Below are positions 36,491-44,843 of a stretch of 64,000 bases of DNA, piece after piece. The position numbers were made by a program, and so were the translations under genes. Source of the stretch: Natronobacterium haloterrestre (lineage in GTDB: Archaea > Halobacteriota > Halobacteria > Halobacteriales > Natrialbaceae); the NCBI RefSeq assembly GCF_900112205.1, contig NZ_FOKW01000011.1, positions 60,949-124,948 of the forward strand, given 5' to 3'. The notes below the pieces were generated by a model. That model worked only from the letters and a program-made list of their open reading frames with translations. It did not search any database and was not told the DNA's origin. Within the stretch, counting starts at the first letter, position 1. Each line of letters begins with the position of its first letter.

Positions 36491-38911
36491 ATGCAATCAC
36501 CTAACGGATCAATACGGTACGTCGATAGTAACGGCAACTTCCGGTACTGTCGACCCAATGCAGTTCGCTTGATGTTCCCCGGTCATGCCGACGAGGATCG
36601 TCGGCTAGACCGATTGTTGCAACTCGATGACATCGCCGAGGACATCCTCGAGGAGTACGGTATCGACATGCTCGAACTCCTGACGTGGCCCGGAGAGGTT
36701 CAACAGGAGTATTTCCTCATCGGTCACAGTACGGAGACAACCCACAATCAGAGCCTCGAGGACCTAGACGAAGAGCAGGACTCGGAGACGGACACCCAAG
36801 CGGCTGCGCGTGAAAGCGAGACGACCCTTGACGAGTATACTGACGTCGGGGATCCCGACAAAACGGATACTGCGGATCCCGATGAGACTGGTAGCGAGAA
36901 TCCCGACGAACCTAATGGTGAGGATCCCGACGAGAATGCTGGTGAATCCTCGTCGGCCATCAGTTCCGAGCAGCCGGTCTCGAGTGGCGATGATGGAAAA
37001 CCGGACACGCGAGCACAGCGGATCAAAGAAATCGTCGACGACCACTTCGAGGGTGAAATCGGGACCCAAATCTGTACCATCGATCTCGCGCCACTCGGGG
37101 AGATGCCGGTTCCGACGAGCCGCCTGCTGCAGCCGACGAACCTGTCGTTCGATCCCGTCGAAACGTCACAGAAAGCCGCGACGGTCGAACTCGTCAAGAC
37201 GCTCAACGAGGACCGCATCTCGTTTATCCACCAGTGTCTGTTAGAGCCGGCCGGCTCATCGAAATCGCACGACTTTCTTGTCACGGCACGGCTCGCGCCG
37301 TTTGGGACTGGGCACGGAATCGTCACCGAAGCCGACCTCGAAAAGCACCTCGCTGCGGACAACCAGTATCGGATCTCGGAGTACGTTCCGGGTCCAGCAA
37401 CCGATAACTGGGCGCTGCCGATCAAACCACATCGACGATACGCCGACCAGCAGAGTACCCATCCGTCCAAACTCGAGCAACTCGATGAGATGAGTCTCCG
37501 GGACGGGTCAATTGAGGAGGTTGCAGTGGGCTGCCCGGACTACCGGGCACTGCTTGCCGGCCGCGTCCACAACGATGATCGCTACGAGCAACTCTTCGGC
37601 GCTTATGGACGCATTCCGATTTCCAAAGCCGACTTGCCGCATTTCTTCACAGCGGTGCCCGCGTACTTCGAGGTGAGTTCGTTTGGCCAACTGACTACCA
37701 CAGACGAACCGGAGATCACGACCGAAGAACTCGGCAGTGAAAGTCCGGGGACGCGACAGTCTTACGGGCTCGAACTACCCGGCGATACGACCGCAGTGAC
37801 CGACGACTCCGATGAAGAGTCGGATCGCCACAAGGAATTGGTCAACAAACGAATCGAATTTTTGCTCCGTCACGGTCACGAGATCGTTGCCGTTGATCAG
37901 GACGTCATCGACGTGGATATTCCGGATCACGATCCGACGACGACGCAGTATCTTGACGGTGAATCCCGGCCGGATATCGTGAGCAAAACGGACGGCGTTG
38001 TCCACTTCCACGAAATCGAAGTCGCGAACAAGACGAAGCCGGCAGCGCTCATCACGAACCTCGCACGGGCTGCCTATCACGGCCATCAGGTGCATATCGT
38101 CACTGAAACCCGCGCTGAGGCAAAGAGCAAGCTGTGGACGACGAATCCCGAGGCCAAAGAGGGCCCCGTCAGCATGCCGTTTAAGGATACTGACGAAGAG
38201 TGGACGGTCCTGTACACCCAGCGCAAGGCTGTGCATCGAGCTGCTGACGATGTCTGGTATCTCCTTCCCCGCGAGTTGTCCGAAGCTACGTGGCGATTGA
38301 CGCCCGACGACAGGTTGCAGTTGGTCGGCCCGGACGGCTCGATACTCGCCGAGGGCGACGCGGAACAGTCGGTTGATGCGTTCGAGTACAACACGCCACG
38401 CGTCCGAAAGGAAGGGGACGAATGGGTCCTCGAGTCGGCCTCCGGTGAAGTGCTTCGGCGCCGATCCACGAAAGGTGCAGCCGCGAGCGGCTATTCGTTC
38501 GTCCGGAAGCCACTCGTCCCGACGCGATTCGAGTACCTCGAGAACACGACCGTCGAATTCCAGTCGAACAACGGCTTCACCATCTTCGAAAAGCCGCCGC
38601 TGTGGGAGCAACCCCAGCAAAGCGCCTCGATTCGCTACGAGGAAGCGAGCAAAGCGTTCGTCGAGTTGGTCACAGTCGAACGTGAGGGGGCTGAGATTCC
38701 GATCCCCGAGCTGCGACGGCGGTTCAAGGCGTGGTATACGGAACAAACTGATCTCAAAGAGCCCAACGAAACGTGGTTCGGACGAGCGCTGCGGGCCTAC
38801 TTCGAGGTCGATGCCACCGACGACCACAACAAGACGCTGGTCGACCGAAGGTTCCGGTTCTCGGAAGGGCTGGTGTCGCCGGATCTGTCGTTTATCGAGG
38901 ATGAAGGCTGA
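36491..38911 (+). CDS. Unknown large protein with a PD-(D/E)XK-like motif (locus gene 3)
   Basis: 806 residues. Residues 1-90 are a unique start (RYVDSNGNFRYCRPNAVRL). Residues 93-157 are an acidic linker with repeated NPDE/DPDE units. From about 175 it aligns with the gene 2 protein. Around residues 490-515 the text RPDIVSKTDGVVHFHEIEV and then NKTK gives D, E-x-E and K at PD-(D/E)XK spacing, with LARAAYHGHQVHIVTET after it. The last 90 residues repeat the primase-like wing (FVELVTVE, RRFKAWYTEQ, FGRALRAYF). The text in the N-terminal half (FIHQCLLEPAGSSKSHDFLV) faintly recalls conjugation ATPase N-domains, but no P-loop is present. Confidence 0.68.
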   Translation: MQSPNGSIRYVDSNGNFRYCRPNAVRLMFPGHADEDRRLDRLLQLDDIAEDILEEYGIDMLELLTWPGEVQQEYFLIGHSTETTHNQSLEDLDEEQDSETDTQAAARESETTLDEYTDVGDPDKTDTADPDETGSENPDEPNGEDPDENAGESSSAISSEQPVSSGDDGKPDTRAQRIKEIVDDHFEGEIGTQICTIDLAPLGEMPVPTSRLLQPTNLSFDPVETSQKAATVELVKTLNEDRISFIHQCLLEPAGSSKSHDFLVTARLAPFGTGHGIVTEADLEKHLAADNQYRISEYVPGPATDNWALPIKPHRRYADQQSTHPSKLEQLDEMSLRDGSIEEVAVGCPDYRALLAGRVHNDDRYEQLFGAYGRIPISKADLPHFFTAVPAYFEVSSFGQLTTTDEPEITTEELGSESPGTRQSYGLELPGDTTAVTDDSDEESDRHKELVNKRIEFLLRHGHEIVAVDQDVIDVDIPDHDPTTTQYLDGESRPDIVSKTDGVVHFHEIEVANKTKPAALITNLARAAYHGHQVHIVTETRAEAKSKLWTTNPEAKEGPVSMPFKDTDEEWTVLYTQRKAVHRAADDVWYLLPRELSEATWRLTPDDRLQLVGPDGSILAEGDAEQSVDAFEYNTPRVRKEGDEWVLESASGEVLRRRSTKGAAASGYSFVRKPLVPTRFEYLENTTVEFQSNNGFTIFEKPPLWEQPQQSASIRYEEASKAFVELVTVEREGAEIPIPELRRRFKAWYTEQTDLKEPNETWFGRALRAYFEVDATDDHNKTLVDRRFRFSEGLVSPDLSFIEDEG

Positions 38912-38983
38912 AGACGGCGGTCATCTCTCGAGGGACCCAATTCGTGGGTGATTCCAATCCTTCCCCCGGCTGTACGTCGTGTC

Positions 38984-39400
38984 TTACTCCTGGGGATCCT
39001 CAACAAGGTCCGAGCTGGAGGTCTCAGATCTGGGCTCGCCGTTATTTCCGTTCTTGTCGATACTCGGGACGTGGTCTTCCCATCCCGGTTCAGCATACGC
39101 ATCGTCATCAGGAGCTGCTTCAAAGAGTTGCACTGCAGCGTCGACCGATTCAAGCCGATTTTTCAGGTGTTCTGCGCGATCGGGATTAACGTAGTACGTT
39201 CCCTTATCGTGTTCGACCAGTTCCTTCTCGGAGAGACGGGTCAGTGTTTTGGATGCACTTGCTTCGCTGATGTCTGCACGTGCCGCGATTTCAGCTGGAC
39301 TGTATCTCTCTCCTCGGTTCCGTACGAGGAAGCCGAGCGCATCGTACTCGTCAGTTTCTGGGGTTACCAAGAACGGATCGCTATCCTGGGAGTCACCCAT
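38984..39400 (-). CDS. MarR-like winged-helix regulator with acidic tail
   Basis: 138 residues from MGDSQDSDPF. The start is chosen because CATTTTACAT about 30 nt upstream is TATA-like; an in-frame ATG at 39430 lies in that box. EYDALGFLVRNRGERYSP, IAARADISEASASKTLTRLS and KGTYYVNPDRAEH form a winged helix of the same type as the 29039-29413 protein. The tail (PDDDAYAEPGWEDHVP...) is acidic. It is convergent with locus gene 3, 72 nt apart, and may regulate it, but nothing proves that. Confidence 0.72.
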   Translation of the reverse strand: MGDSQDSDPFLVTPETDEYDALGFLVRNRGERYSPAEIAARADISEASASKTLTRLSEKELVEHDKGTYYVNPDRAEHLKNRLESVDAAVQLFEAAPDDDAYAEPGWEDHVPSIDKNGNNGEPRSETSSSDLVEDPQE

Positions 39401-39490
39401 ATCACTATTGGAGTTTTGGATTACATCCATGTAAAATGACCCGCAACTATCAGTACCATCGTTAAGCGTCTGGATATGATATGAATATGT

Positions 39491-39763
39491 GTGACTGGGG
39501 CAGAAAAACGGAAAGTCGGGGAGCATGGGCAGGTGACACTTCCTAAACGATTCCGAGACGAGTTCGATATTCGAGGCGGCGACGAGGTAACAATCCGCGC
39601 TGAGGGTAACAAAATCGTTATCGAGAAACCGATCTCACGCGAGGACCTCGCCGAAGGCTACCGTCGGCGCGCCGAACAGCATCAAGATCTCGCCGACGAG
39701 TTGGACGCGGTCTCGCAGGAAGCAGATGACCATCTCGGCGATATTCCTGACTGGGAGGCGTAG
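39491..39763 (+). CDS. AbrB/MazE-type antitoxin
   Basis: 90 residues from a GTG. VGEHGQVTLPKRFRDEFDIR, then GDEVTIRAEGNKIVIEKP is the swapped-hairpin AbrB DNA-binding fold. The helical tail (DLAEGYRRRAEQHQDLADEL) should bind the toxin. The mazF-like toxin gene starts 9 nt downstream but is broken, so this is an antitoxin without a working toxin. Confidence 0.82.
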   Translation: MTGAEKRKVGEHGQVTLPKRFRDEFDIRGGDEVTIRAEGNKIVIEKPISREDLAEGYRRRAEQHQDLADELDAVSQEADDHLGDIPDWEA

Positions 39764-39772
39764 GAGAGAGCA

Positions 39773-39925
39773 ATGCACATCCGACGCGGTGATATCGCCA
39801 TCGTTGAGTTAGATCCACCCACGCGGATCAGAACAGCACGGTACACGGCCGTGTCTCGTCATCCAGAACGACGTCGGAAACGAGAATGCTCCGACAACTG
39901 TCGTCGTTCCGTTTACGTCATCGTT
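39773..39925 (+). pseudogene. mazF-type toxin, 5' part (frameshifted, split)
   Basis: Starts MHIRRGDIAIVELDP in frame with the ATG, then shifts by one base at the CCACCCA run (about 39819-39825). The next frame continues RGSEQHGTRPCLVIQNDVGN and ENAPTTVVVPFTSSF, the MazF/PemK core. The reading is lost near 39925, where sequence from a hepT gene begins. The MazF C-terminus reappears at 41985-42146. Confidence 0.75.
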
Positions 39926-40052
39926 CGACGGCGCGTTGCAGAACGACATCCTCGAGATACGTTTCTCTAGTGACGTCACGCATCTCTTTGCACTCGTTTG
40001 TATACTGGTTAACCAACTCCAGACGATGGACGACAACGTCTTCGTCGACCAT
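39918..40052 (-). pseudogene. Truncated HepT (HEPN toxin), first 44 residues
   Basis: Begins with ATG (40052) overlapping the mntA stop by one base (TGATG). It reads MVDEDVVVHRLELVNQYTNE followed by CKEMRDVTRETYLEDVVLQR, the N-terminal helix pair of DUF86/HepT. It runs into stop at 39918-39920, where mazF sequence starts. The catalytic Rx4HxY motif is missing, so it cannot be active. Confidence 0.75.
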
Positions 40053-40498
40053 CAGACGTCACCCTTGGCGAGGCGGTCGATAAATTCGCGTCGTCGTCGG
40101 TCCCGTTCATCGCTCGAGGCGTCGACCTGCCGTTCGAGTCGTCGCTCGTCTGCCGCTTTCGTCTCGAAATCACCGTACAGCAGCTGTCCGTCCCGAAGCG
40201 CGTTCAGTGCGACAGTCTCGGGAAGCGCCTCAAGATCACTCACGTCTACGAACGGGTCGGCATACGACTGCAGCGCGCTGTCGATGCGATTGCGCCGGCG
40301 AAACCGCTCGCGTCTCGAGAGTTCGTCGGGGAACCGCACACAGACGTCGAGATCCGAGGCGTCGGTCTCCGCGCCGGTCGCGTACGATCCGAATAGCACC
40401 GCATACTGAACGGCAGCGTCCGCAAACACCGATCGGAACCCCTCGAGATCGACGCGACCGTCGATATCGTCGTCCGAAACGCGAGCGTCGTCTCGCAT
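40052..40498 (-). CDS. MntA-type nucleotidyltransferase antitoxin
   Basis: 148 residues. GSYATGAETDASDLDV gives GS-x10-DxD, the minimal nucleotidyltransferase motif; YAVLFGS precedes it. MntA antitoxins silence HepT by AMPylating the tyrosine next to its RNase motif. The gene is intact, but its HepT partner just downstream is truncated after 44 residues. tnpB element C begins 38 nt upstream of its start. Confidence 0.8.
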   Translation of the reverse strand: MRDDARVSDDDIDGRVDLEGFRSVFADAAVQYAVLFGSYATGAETDASDLDVCVRFPDELSRRERFRRRNRIDSALQSYADPFVDVSDLEALPETVALNALRDGQLLYGDFETKAADERRLERQVDASSDERDRRRREFIDRLAKGDV

Positions 40499-40536
40499 GT
40501 GTACAGCTACGCGGGATACTGTCTTATACGCTGAAC

Positions 40537-41984
40537 AGGCGCAATACCACGGCCTTCAGGCCGTGGATACGCGCCGTCATACAGTGACGCCTTCCACCGA
40601 GACCGACAGGGCTGGATATTCCACGCCAAACACAGCCATTAATACTCTATATTCCATAACTGGTTATGAACACAGTACGATGCTGGAGACAACCCGCACT
40701 TACGTCGCACGCATCACGAACCACAGTCAGGTTCGTGACGACCTTGACCAATGCGGGTTCTCCGCATCCAAACTGTGGAACGTCGGACGCTACTACATCC
40801 AACAACGGTGGGATGAAGGCGGTGAGGTTCCCGACGAAGCCGAACTGAAATCGGAGTTGAAAGACCATGAACGCTATAGTGACCTGCATTCTCAGTCAAG
40901 TCAGCGAGTTCTCGAAGAGCTTGCTGAGGCGTTCACCGGCTGGTATAACTCCGACGACGGCAATAACCCACCGGGTTACCGGAAACGTGGCGACCAACAC
41001 CCGCGCTCCACCGTGACGTGGAAGCAGAAAGGCATCAAGCACGACGACAAGCACAACCGTGTTCGCCTCTCGAAAGGTTGGAATCTGAAAGACGGACGGT
41101 CTGACTTCATCCTCGCAGAGTACGAAACCCGTCCCGACGTAGAAGTCGAGAACATCCAGCAGGTGCGTGCTGTCTGGAACGGCGACGAGTGGGAACTCCA
41201 CCTCGTCTGCAAGAAAGAGATTCCCGTCGAGGACGCACCCGGCGAAAAGACAGCGGGTATTGACCTCGGTATCAACAACTACCTCGCCATCGACTACGAA
41301 GACGGGGCGAGTGAACTGTATCCGGGGAACGGACTGAAACAGGACAAGCACTACTTCACCCGCGAGGAGTACCAGACCGAAGGCGAGAACGGGCCATCGA
41401 AACGCGCGCGGAAAGCCCGACGGAAACTCTCCCGGCGTAAAGACCACTTCCTCCACACCCTCTCGAAACACATCGTTCAACGGTGCACAGACGAAGGTGT
41501 GGAGAAGATAGCGGTTGGCGACCTCAGCGACATCCGCGAAGACGAGAACGGCGACTCGCGGAACTGGGGCCAGTCGGGGAACAAGAAACTCCACGGATGG
41601 GAATTCGACCGATTCGTTCGTCTGCTTGAATACAAGGCCGAGGAACATGGAATCCTCGTTGACCGTGTAGACGAGGAGAACTCCTCGAAGACGTGTTCGT
41701 GTTGTGGGCAGATTCGGGACAGCAACCGTGTGGAGCGCGGTCTGTACGTCTGTGACTCATGTGAGACGACGATGAACGCAGACGTGAATGGCGCGGTGAA
41801 CATCCGCAGAAAGATAACTCAGAGTCCCCCAACGGGGGATATGAGTAACGGCTGGTTGGCACAGCCCGGAGTCTTCCTGTTCGACCGCGAGAGCGGACGG
41901 TTCACACCGAGAGAACAGGAAGTCTGCAAACCGTAATATCCCAACGCTCGGGATTCCTCCGCCTTCAGGCGGAGGAGGATGTCA
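40537..41984 (+). mobile_element. tnpB-only IS element C
   Basis: Starts AGGCGCAATACC after TGAAC, the same pentamer that precedes element A. The left end has hairpin CCACGGCC-TTCA-GGCCGTGG. The right end has CCTCCGCC-TTCA-GGCGGAGG followed by AGGATGTCA. It abuts the mazF C-terminal fragment at 41985. Confidence 0.75.
40680..41936 (+). CDS. tnpB: TnpB, RNA-guided RuvC-like nuclease (element C)
   Basis: 418 residues from MLETTRTYVARI. A divergent relative of TnpB A/B. The RuvC residues are D in GIDLGINNYLA, E in the KIAVGDLSDIRED region (the usual E position has D-L-S-D, with acidic residues adjacent), and D in NADVNGAVNI. The zinc finger is CSCCGQ...CDSCET. The gene body is uninterrupted. 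The C-terminal text LFDRESGRFTPREQE matches the tails of A and B. Whether the second acidic site is functional should be judged by alignment. Confidence 0.9.
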   Translation: MLETTRTYVARITNHSQVRDDLDQCGFSASKLWNVGRYYIQQRWDEGGEVPDEAELKSELKDHERYSDLHSQSSQRVLEELAEAFTGWYNSDDGNNPPGYRKRGDQHPRSTVTWKQKGIKHDDKHNRVRLSKGWNLKDGRSDFILAEYETRPDVEVENIQQVRAVWNGDEWELHLVCKKEIPVEDAPGEKTAGIDLGINNYLAIDYEDGASELYPGNGLKQDKHYFTREEYQTEGENGPSKRARKARRKLSRRKDHFLHTLSKHIVQRCTDEGVEKIAVGDLSDIREDENGDSRNWGQSGNKKLHGWEFDRFVRLLEYKAEEHGILVDRVDEENSSKTCSCCGQIRDSNRVERGLYVCDSCETTMNADVNGAVNIRRKITQSPPTGDMSNGWLAQPGVFLFDRESGRFTPREQEVCKP

Positions 41985-42146
41985 AATCATCGGCTCTGCG
42001 ACGAGTGTGCGCTTCGCGAGGATTCAGTCGCACTCTGTAGTCAACTTCGGACTGTCTCGATCGAACATCGAATCGTGGATGTGATTGGGTCCGTTCCGGA
42101 CGAGCGCATGGACAAGGTCGATACGGCACTCGAGTACCGTCTCTGA
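41985..42146 (+). pseudogene. mazF-type toxin, 3' part
   Basis: Directly after the end of tnpB element C the sequence reads NHRLCDECALREDSVALCSQ, then LRTVSIEHRIVDVIGSVPDE and ends ALEYRL with TGA at 42144-42146. DSVALCSQLRTV is the conserved MazF C-terminal strand. It completes the toxin whose first half is at 39773-39925; only a few residues are missing between the halves. Confidence 0.75.
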
Positions 42147-42148
42147 TT

Positions 42149-42730
42149 ATCGACTTCCCTGAAATCAAGGCGGAGCGCCATCGGTATTTCACGATGCGAA
42201 AGCGGATGCAGAACGCCGGGAAGTCATCGTTCGACCGGACGTTCGAGCAAAAAGAGGAGCGGTTTGTCCACGATCAACTCCACAAACTCTCTCAGCAGGT
42301 TGTGGAGTGGGTGTCGCAGTTCGAGAAGCCCGCTATTGTCTTTGAAGATCTCAAAGACATGCGGGACTCAATTGACTACGGCACGCGGATGAACCGTCGC
42401 CTCCACAGCCTCCCGTTCCGTAAACTTCGTGAGTTCATCACGTACAAAGCCGCATTCCAAGGCATCCCGCCCAACGAGATCAACCCAGAGTACACGAGTC
42501 AAGCGTGTTCGAGGACTGCGTGTGAGCATACGACTCGTGCAAACCGTGACAAGAAGCGTTTCAAGTGTGTTGAATGTGGGCGACAAGACCACGCTGACCG
42601 GAACGCAGCTATCAACATCGCCAAGAAAGGGTTGAAGAAACTGGATAGAAATGTGCTTGCTCTCAACACCCTTCCGCAAGTCATGAAGGTGCGACGGCAG
42701 ACATCGGGGCCGTCGACGCCCCAACCGTGA
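42149..42730 (+). pseudogene. tnpB remnant of a different subfamily (N-terminus lost)
   Basis: In frame from about 42149 (IIDFPEIKAERHRYFTMRKR) through an ATG at 42194 to 42730. It keeps the RuvC Glu (AIVFEDLKDMRDS), zinc cysteines (CSRTAC...CVECG) and the last Asp (DHADRNAAINIAKKG), but the N-terminal half with the first catalytic Asp is absent. The ending (RQTSGPSTPQP) and the downstream end sequence differ from elements A-C, so it belongs to another haloarchaeal IS1341 subgroup. Not functional as a nuclease. Confidence 0.75.
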
Positions 42731-42796
42731 CCCACGAGACCGTCAGAGGCCACCATGCCGATGGTGTCGCGGGTGTGTCAGACTAATCCACGGGAA

Positions 42797-42827
42797 GCCA
42801 CGGGCCACTGCGCCCGTGGCAGTTCAC
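42797..42827 (+). repeat. Right-end hairpin of the tnpB remnant
   Basis: GCCACGGGC-CACTGC-GCCCGTGGC (perfect 9-bp stem) followed by AGTTCAC, the usual right-end structure of this tnpB subgroup. It marks the end of the remnant near 42827. Confidence 0.6.
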
Positions 42828-43290
42828 GATTCGACTGAGTTCTCGGATTTCGTAACTTGACTCTGGGGAACCAGCTAGTACGTTGGGAACGTCTGCTCTC
42901 GCTTTTCGGCTAAAGGCCGCTAGCTGTCAATTGGAAAGGAAATTACAGTCGTGGTTCCCTGATGGGAACTCTCACTTCCCATGGCAATTCTTAGTTTCCA
43001 CTCAGAGGAGATTCTATCGGTCAACTAAGGTTGAAGACTGGACATGCTACGGTTGGGTGGGTCAGTTCGACAGAGAGGCAGACTCAACTGATCGGCTCTA
43101 GATCTTCGAAGACCATTCTACTCATAATTTCCTTGGTCAGTTCGACGGTTAACTGCCGCCTCTTGCCTGAAGGCAGGAAAACTCCTAGCACGAGAAACCC
43201 GGCCTGCTGAAGCAACCGGAGAGGTTTCATCCTGTCGAGCACCGCCACCCAACCCGAACTATTTTCATGATGGGCAAATTATTGCATAAT
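42828..43290. other. Gap with a hairpin, no supported gene
   Basis: No acidic reading frame. CTTGCCT-GAA-GGCAGG near 43163-43178 can pair and resembles an IS end. CTATTTTCAT at about 43259-43268 lies 25-30 nt ahead of the next gene's ATG at 43291 and is its likely TATA box. Confidence 0.4.
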
Positions 43291-43971
43291 ATGCAAGGTG
43301 CGAGGGTGCTTTTTGACTTCCCATTTCCGGAAGAACGAATCTTCCGATACCAAGCGATGCAGGATATCCTTCATCATCTCGCCAACAATCCCTTCGAAGG
43401 GTTTACACAGCAAGAACTCGCGTCGATTACGGGCGCGGACGTATCGTCGATTTCGCGTTCGGTCAAACTCCTCGAGAAGTCGGGCGTCATCGAGGTGAGC
43501 GAGCAGCACCCCGCCCAAATCACGATCGACATAGATCATCTTCAGCGACCGGAACCGGTATTCATGATCCCACAGTCCGAATTCTGCAAGCCAGTCCAAG
43601 CCTATCTCAATGAACTCGAGATACGCATCCAAGAGAGCGAGGAACTTGACGAACTCGTTGGAGTCATTCTCTTTGGGAGCGTAGCACGCGGAACAGCAGA
43701 CCGTCGCAGTGACATCGACCTCCTCGTCATCGTTGACGGAGATCTTACCTATGGACGGCGTATTTGTACGTCTGTCGCGCGTGATATAGAGGAGGAATCG
43801 TTCGACGGTCACCGATACGAGTTTGAGGTTCTTGTCGAAACGCCGGATACCGCTGTTTCCCACGGCGGAGAGCTGAAAGAGATATTCGACGAAGGGCTAG
43901 TACTCGACCGTTCTGACCAACTACAGGAGTTACGCCAGAACATATACGCCTCGTCTGGAGGGGATGTGTAG
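43291..43971 (+). CDS. HTH-nucleotidyltransferase (MNT) antitoxin-like protein
   Basis: 226 residues from MQGARVLFDFPF, which fits leaderless initiation after the TATA-like box at 43259. Residues 15-75 are a winged helix (MQDILHHLANNPFEGFTQQE, then ITGADVSSISRSVKLLEKSG). From about 125, GSVARGTADRRSDIDLLV gives GS-x10-DxD of minimal nucleotidyltransferases. The HEPN gene starts 2 nt after its stop. Together they form an MNT-HEPN module in which the antitoxin probably both binds the promoter and modifies the toxin. Confidence 0.82.
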   Translation: MQGARVLFDFPFPEERIFRYQAMQDILHHLANNPFEGFTQQELASITGADVSSISRSVKLLEKSGVIEVSEQHPAQITIDIDHLQRPEPVFMIPQSEFCKPVQAYLNELEIRIQESEELDELVGVILFGSVARGTADRRSDIDLLVIVDGDLTYGRRICTSVARDIEEESFDGHRYEFEVLVETPDTAVSHGGELKEIFDEGLVLDRSDQLQELRQNIYASSGGDV

Positions 43972-43973
43972 CC

Positions 43974-44468
43974 ATGCCGATTAACCACGACGACATTGAG
44001 CCGGAGTTGTCGAACGCACAGGAGGCGTTCCGTCGTGGGGGGCAAACTCCCGAGGAAGGGCTAGACGTTTCGAGTGCTGATCTCGTCCAACTTCGGAAGG
44101 CGTGTCGACTTCTCTCCGGGGCAGAGCGATTGCTCGAAGACGGCTATTACACGCTCACGATTGAAGCCGCCTTCACGTCGATCGAACGAACGCTGCTCTT
44201 CTGGTTGATTACAGAGGGACATCACGATCCATCCCAGCCGCCACAATCACACACCACCGCGATCAATCGAAGCGCCGAAGTCGGATTCATCACTGACGAA
44301 GTTGCGACAGAACTCGAAGATCTCTGGAACGAAAACCGTGCACACACGTACTACCAGGATGGGATGGCTACTGATGATCGTGCAGATACGATGGTCGCGC
44401 TCGCCGACGAGATCCATTCACAGATCATCAATCTCGTTGGACAATCTCACGAATGCATCTGTGAGTGA
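43974..44468 (+). CDS. HEPN-domain protein, probable toxin partner
   Basis: 164 residues, all-helical. RKACRLLSGAERLLEDGYYT, then IEAAFTSIERTLLFWLI and LWNENRAHTYYQDG are HEPN-like helices. The expected Rx4-6H motif is shortened: R and H are only two apart in NRAHTYY, although the following tyrosines fit the HxY idea. It is therefore either a non-canonical HEPN RNase or an inactive one. Coupled to the MNT gene upstream. Confidence 0.75.
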   Translation: MPINHDDIEPELSNAQEAFRRGGQTPEEGLDVSSADLVQLRKACRLLSGAERLLEDGYYTLTIEAAFTSIERTLLFWLITEGHHDPSQPPQSHTTAINRSAEVGFITDEVATELEDLWNENRAHTYYQDGMATDDRADTMVALADEIHSQIINLVGQSHECICE

Positions 44469-44843
44469 TGTCGGTGAACAATACGGCGCGCTTTGGAGCG
44501 TAATGAGCCTGTTCTTGCTGCCGACAGCCAGTTCGGGAATATCCCCGGAGTCACCCGTGAAAGCTACTGCTGATCAGGATTGACCTATTCGGTAGTCCAC
44601 TGACTGGTTACTGGCGAAAGGTGGGGGTACTGTCGTTGCTGACCATCATAGTACCACCCTCCAGTGACAGCTGTTGTCTACCGGTGGAGCAAGACTTTCT
44701 GTCCCTGAATGTGACCGCCGAGGACCACTCGAGAGACACCTACAGCTACCGATACCACGTTACCACCCGCATATCGCTTGGAACTGGAGTCGTCCTACAG
44801 AGAGGTACCTCTCTCGAGGGCTGAGTTTCCGGCGTGGACAGCG
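44469..44843. other. Intergenic region containing repeat copy 2
   Basis: No supported gene. Contains the two-part repeat at 44664-44735 between the HEPN gene and the convergent coiled-coil gene. Confidence 0.4.
44664..44735 (+). repeat. Two-part repeat, copy 2
   Basis: GTGACAGCTGTTGTCT, 31 bases, then GTGACCGCCGAGGACCACTC. Same orientation, spacing and order as 28932-29003, about 15.7 kb apart; the 31-nt middle has diverged. Confidence 0.5.

Noticed and set aside
39936..40036. MazF-like reading ILVNQLQTMDD as the toxin C-terminus
   Set aside because: This stretch is the antisense of a clear HepT N-terminus that overlaps the mntA stop. The true MazF C-terminus is at 41985-42146.
25545..44468. 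Replication origin or Orc1/Cdc6 gene in the island
   Set aside because: No AAA+ Orc1/Cdc6-like protein is encoded anywhere in the window; the primase-like wings alone do not make a replicon.
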